64,000 nucleotides of DNA. Source: Cellvibrionaceae bacterium. GTDB taxonomy: Bacteria > Pseudomonadota > Gammaproteobacteria > Pseudomonadales > Cellvibrionaceae. The notes below the pieces were generated by a model, which made no database searches, was not told the DNA's origin, and saw nothing but the letters and a program-made list of their open reading frames with translations. Where the stretch lies: positions 1-64,000 of the forward strand of contig JANPZW010000004.1 in NCBI GenBank assembly GCA_024707385.1, given 5' to 3'. Every line of letters begins with the position of its first letter. Positions within the stretch are counted from its first letter, which is position 1. The position numbers and the translations under genes are program-made. Positions 63,758 to 64,000 of this stretch are shown here, one piece after another.

Positions 63758-64000
63758 TTAGATCCATCCACCGTCAACTATGAAATTTTGTGCGGTGCAC
63801 ATTTTGCTGTCGTCAGATGCCAGGAAAAGCGCCATAGCGCATATGTCATCGGGCATCAGTGGGGTTTTCAGGCATTGGCTGCGCTGAATGTCCTTCAAAG
63901 TGTCTTCGTTGACCCAATCGCGCAATTGCCGTTCGGTCATAACCCATCCGGGGATTAGGGTGTTGATGCGGATGTTGTCCTGTCCTAGGTCGCGCGCCAA
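63758..64000 (-). CDS. Short-chain dehydrogenase/reductase, C-terminal part (runs off the window)
   Basis: The last 80 residues of an SDR. NIRINTLIPGWVMTERQ is the typical beta6 and substrate loop; PDDICAMALFLASDDSKMCTA and NFIVDGGWI are the C-terminal signature. The active-site Tyr/Lys and the NAD motif lie outside the window. In this operon it is probably the L-arabinose (or other aldose) 1-dehydrogenase that makes the lactone for the SMP-30 enzyme. The ALDH gene follows after 16 bases on the same strand. Confidence 0.85.
   Translation of the reverse strand: MARDLGQDNIRINTLIPGWVMTERQLRDWVNEDTLKDIQRSQCLKTPLMPDDICAMALFLASDDSKMCTAQNFIVDGGWI

Overview
The window looks like a member of the Cellvibrionaceae (Gammaproteobacteria close to Cellvibrio). 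The reasons are the many plant cell-wall hydrolases built as outer-membrane lipoproteins or GlyGly-CTERM proteins with long poly-serine linkers, a moderately GC-rich sequence, and typical gammaproteobacterial housekeeping genes (pgm, leuA, an Lrp-type regulator). No rRNA or tRNA gene was seen.

Layout. (1) 1-10,077 is one very large inverted repeat. The clean right arm (5,136-10,077) carries a Spy-like small gene, a GH10 xylanase, an SGNH/CE6-like esterase and pgm. The left arm (1-4,900) is a mirror copy of the same DNA, cut off at the window edge and full of small indels; a fold-back assembly or read artefact is the likeliest explanation. (2) 10,078-12,859 holds the 5' part of pgm and leuA. 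(3) 12,860-20,858 is an accessory region: an Lrp-like regulator, a DUF4123-like gene with a partner, a large methyltransferase-TPR-GNAT fusion, a LysM/peptidoglycan-binding protein and two unknown translationally coupled genes. Type VI secretion accessory functions are suspected, but no core T6SS gene is present. (4) 20,853-22,650 is a REP-type (Y1) transposase with flanking repeats and a second, truncated copy. (5) 22,665-30,463 is a MocR regulator diverging from a Nit1C-type nitrilase cluster (MSMEG_0566-0572 families). (6) 30,570-33,144 has a chemotaxis receptor and an AraC/DNA-alkyl-transferase fusion. (7) 33,214-53,081 is a hemicellulose/glucan locus: GH16 with a membrane-bound AraC regulator, GH10, GH43, an alpha/beta hydrolase, GH51, GH95, a sorbosone-dehydrogenase/diheme cytochrome fusion and GH31. 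(8) 53,066-55,177 is a sensor kinase/response regulator pair. (9) 55,444-56,610 is a DUF3237 lipoprotein. (10) 56,678-64,000 is a minus-strand operon for oxidative pentose (probably L-arabinose) use: SDR, ketoglutarate-semialdehyde-type dehydrogenase, a YtfQRT/YjfF-like ABC importer and an SMP-30 lactonase.

How the genes work together. The surface-anchored enzymes (GH16, GH10, GH43, esterases, GH51, GH95, GH31) would strip xylan, arabinoxylan, mixed-linkage glucan and xyloglucan side chains. Released arabinose could enter through the ABC importer and be oxidised by the SDR, lactonase and semialdehyde dehydrogenase.

Quality warning. At least a dozen genes are broken by a single-base length change, nearly always one extra base in a homopolymer. 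I annotate these as single genes with the shift position given, because both halves match one protein family and removing one base restores the frame. This reads as a systematic sequencing error rather than mass pseudogenisation.
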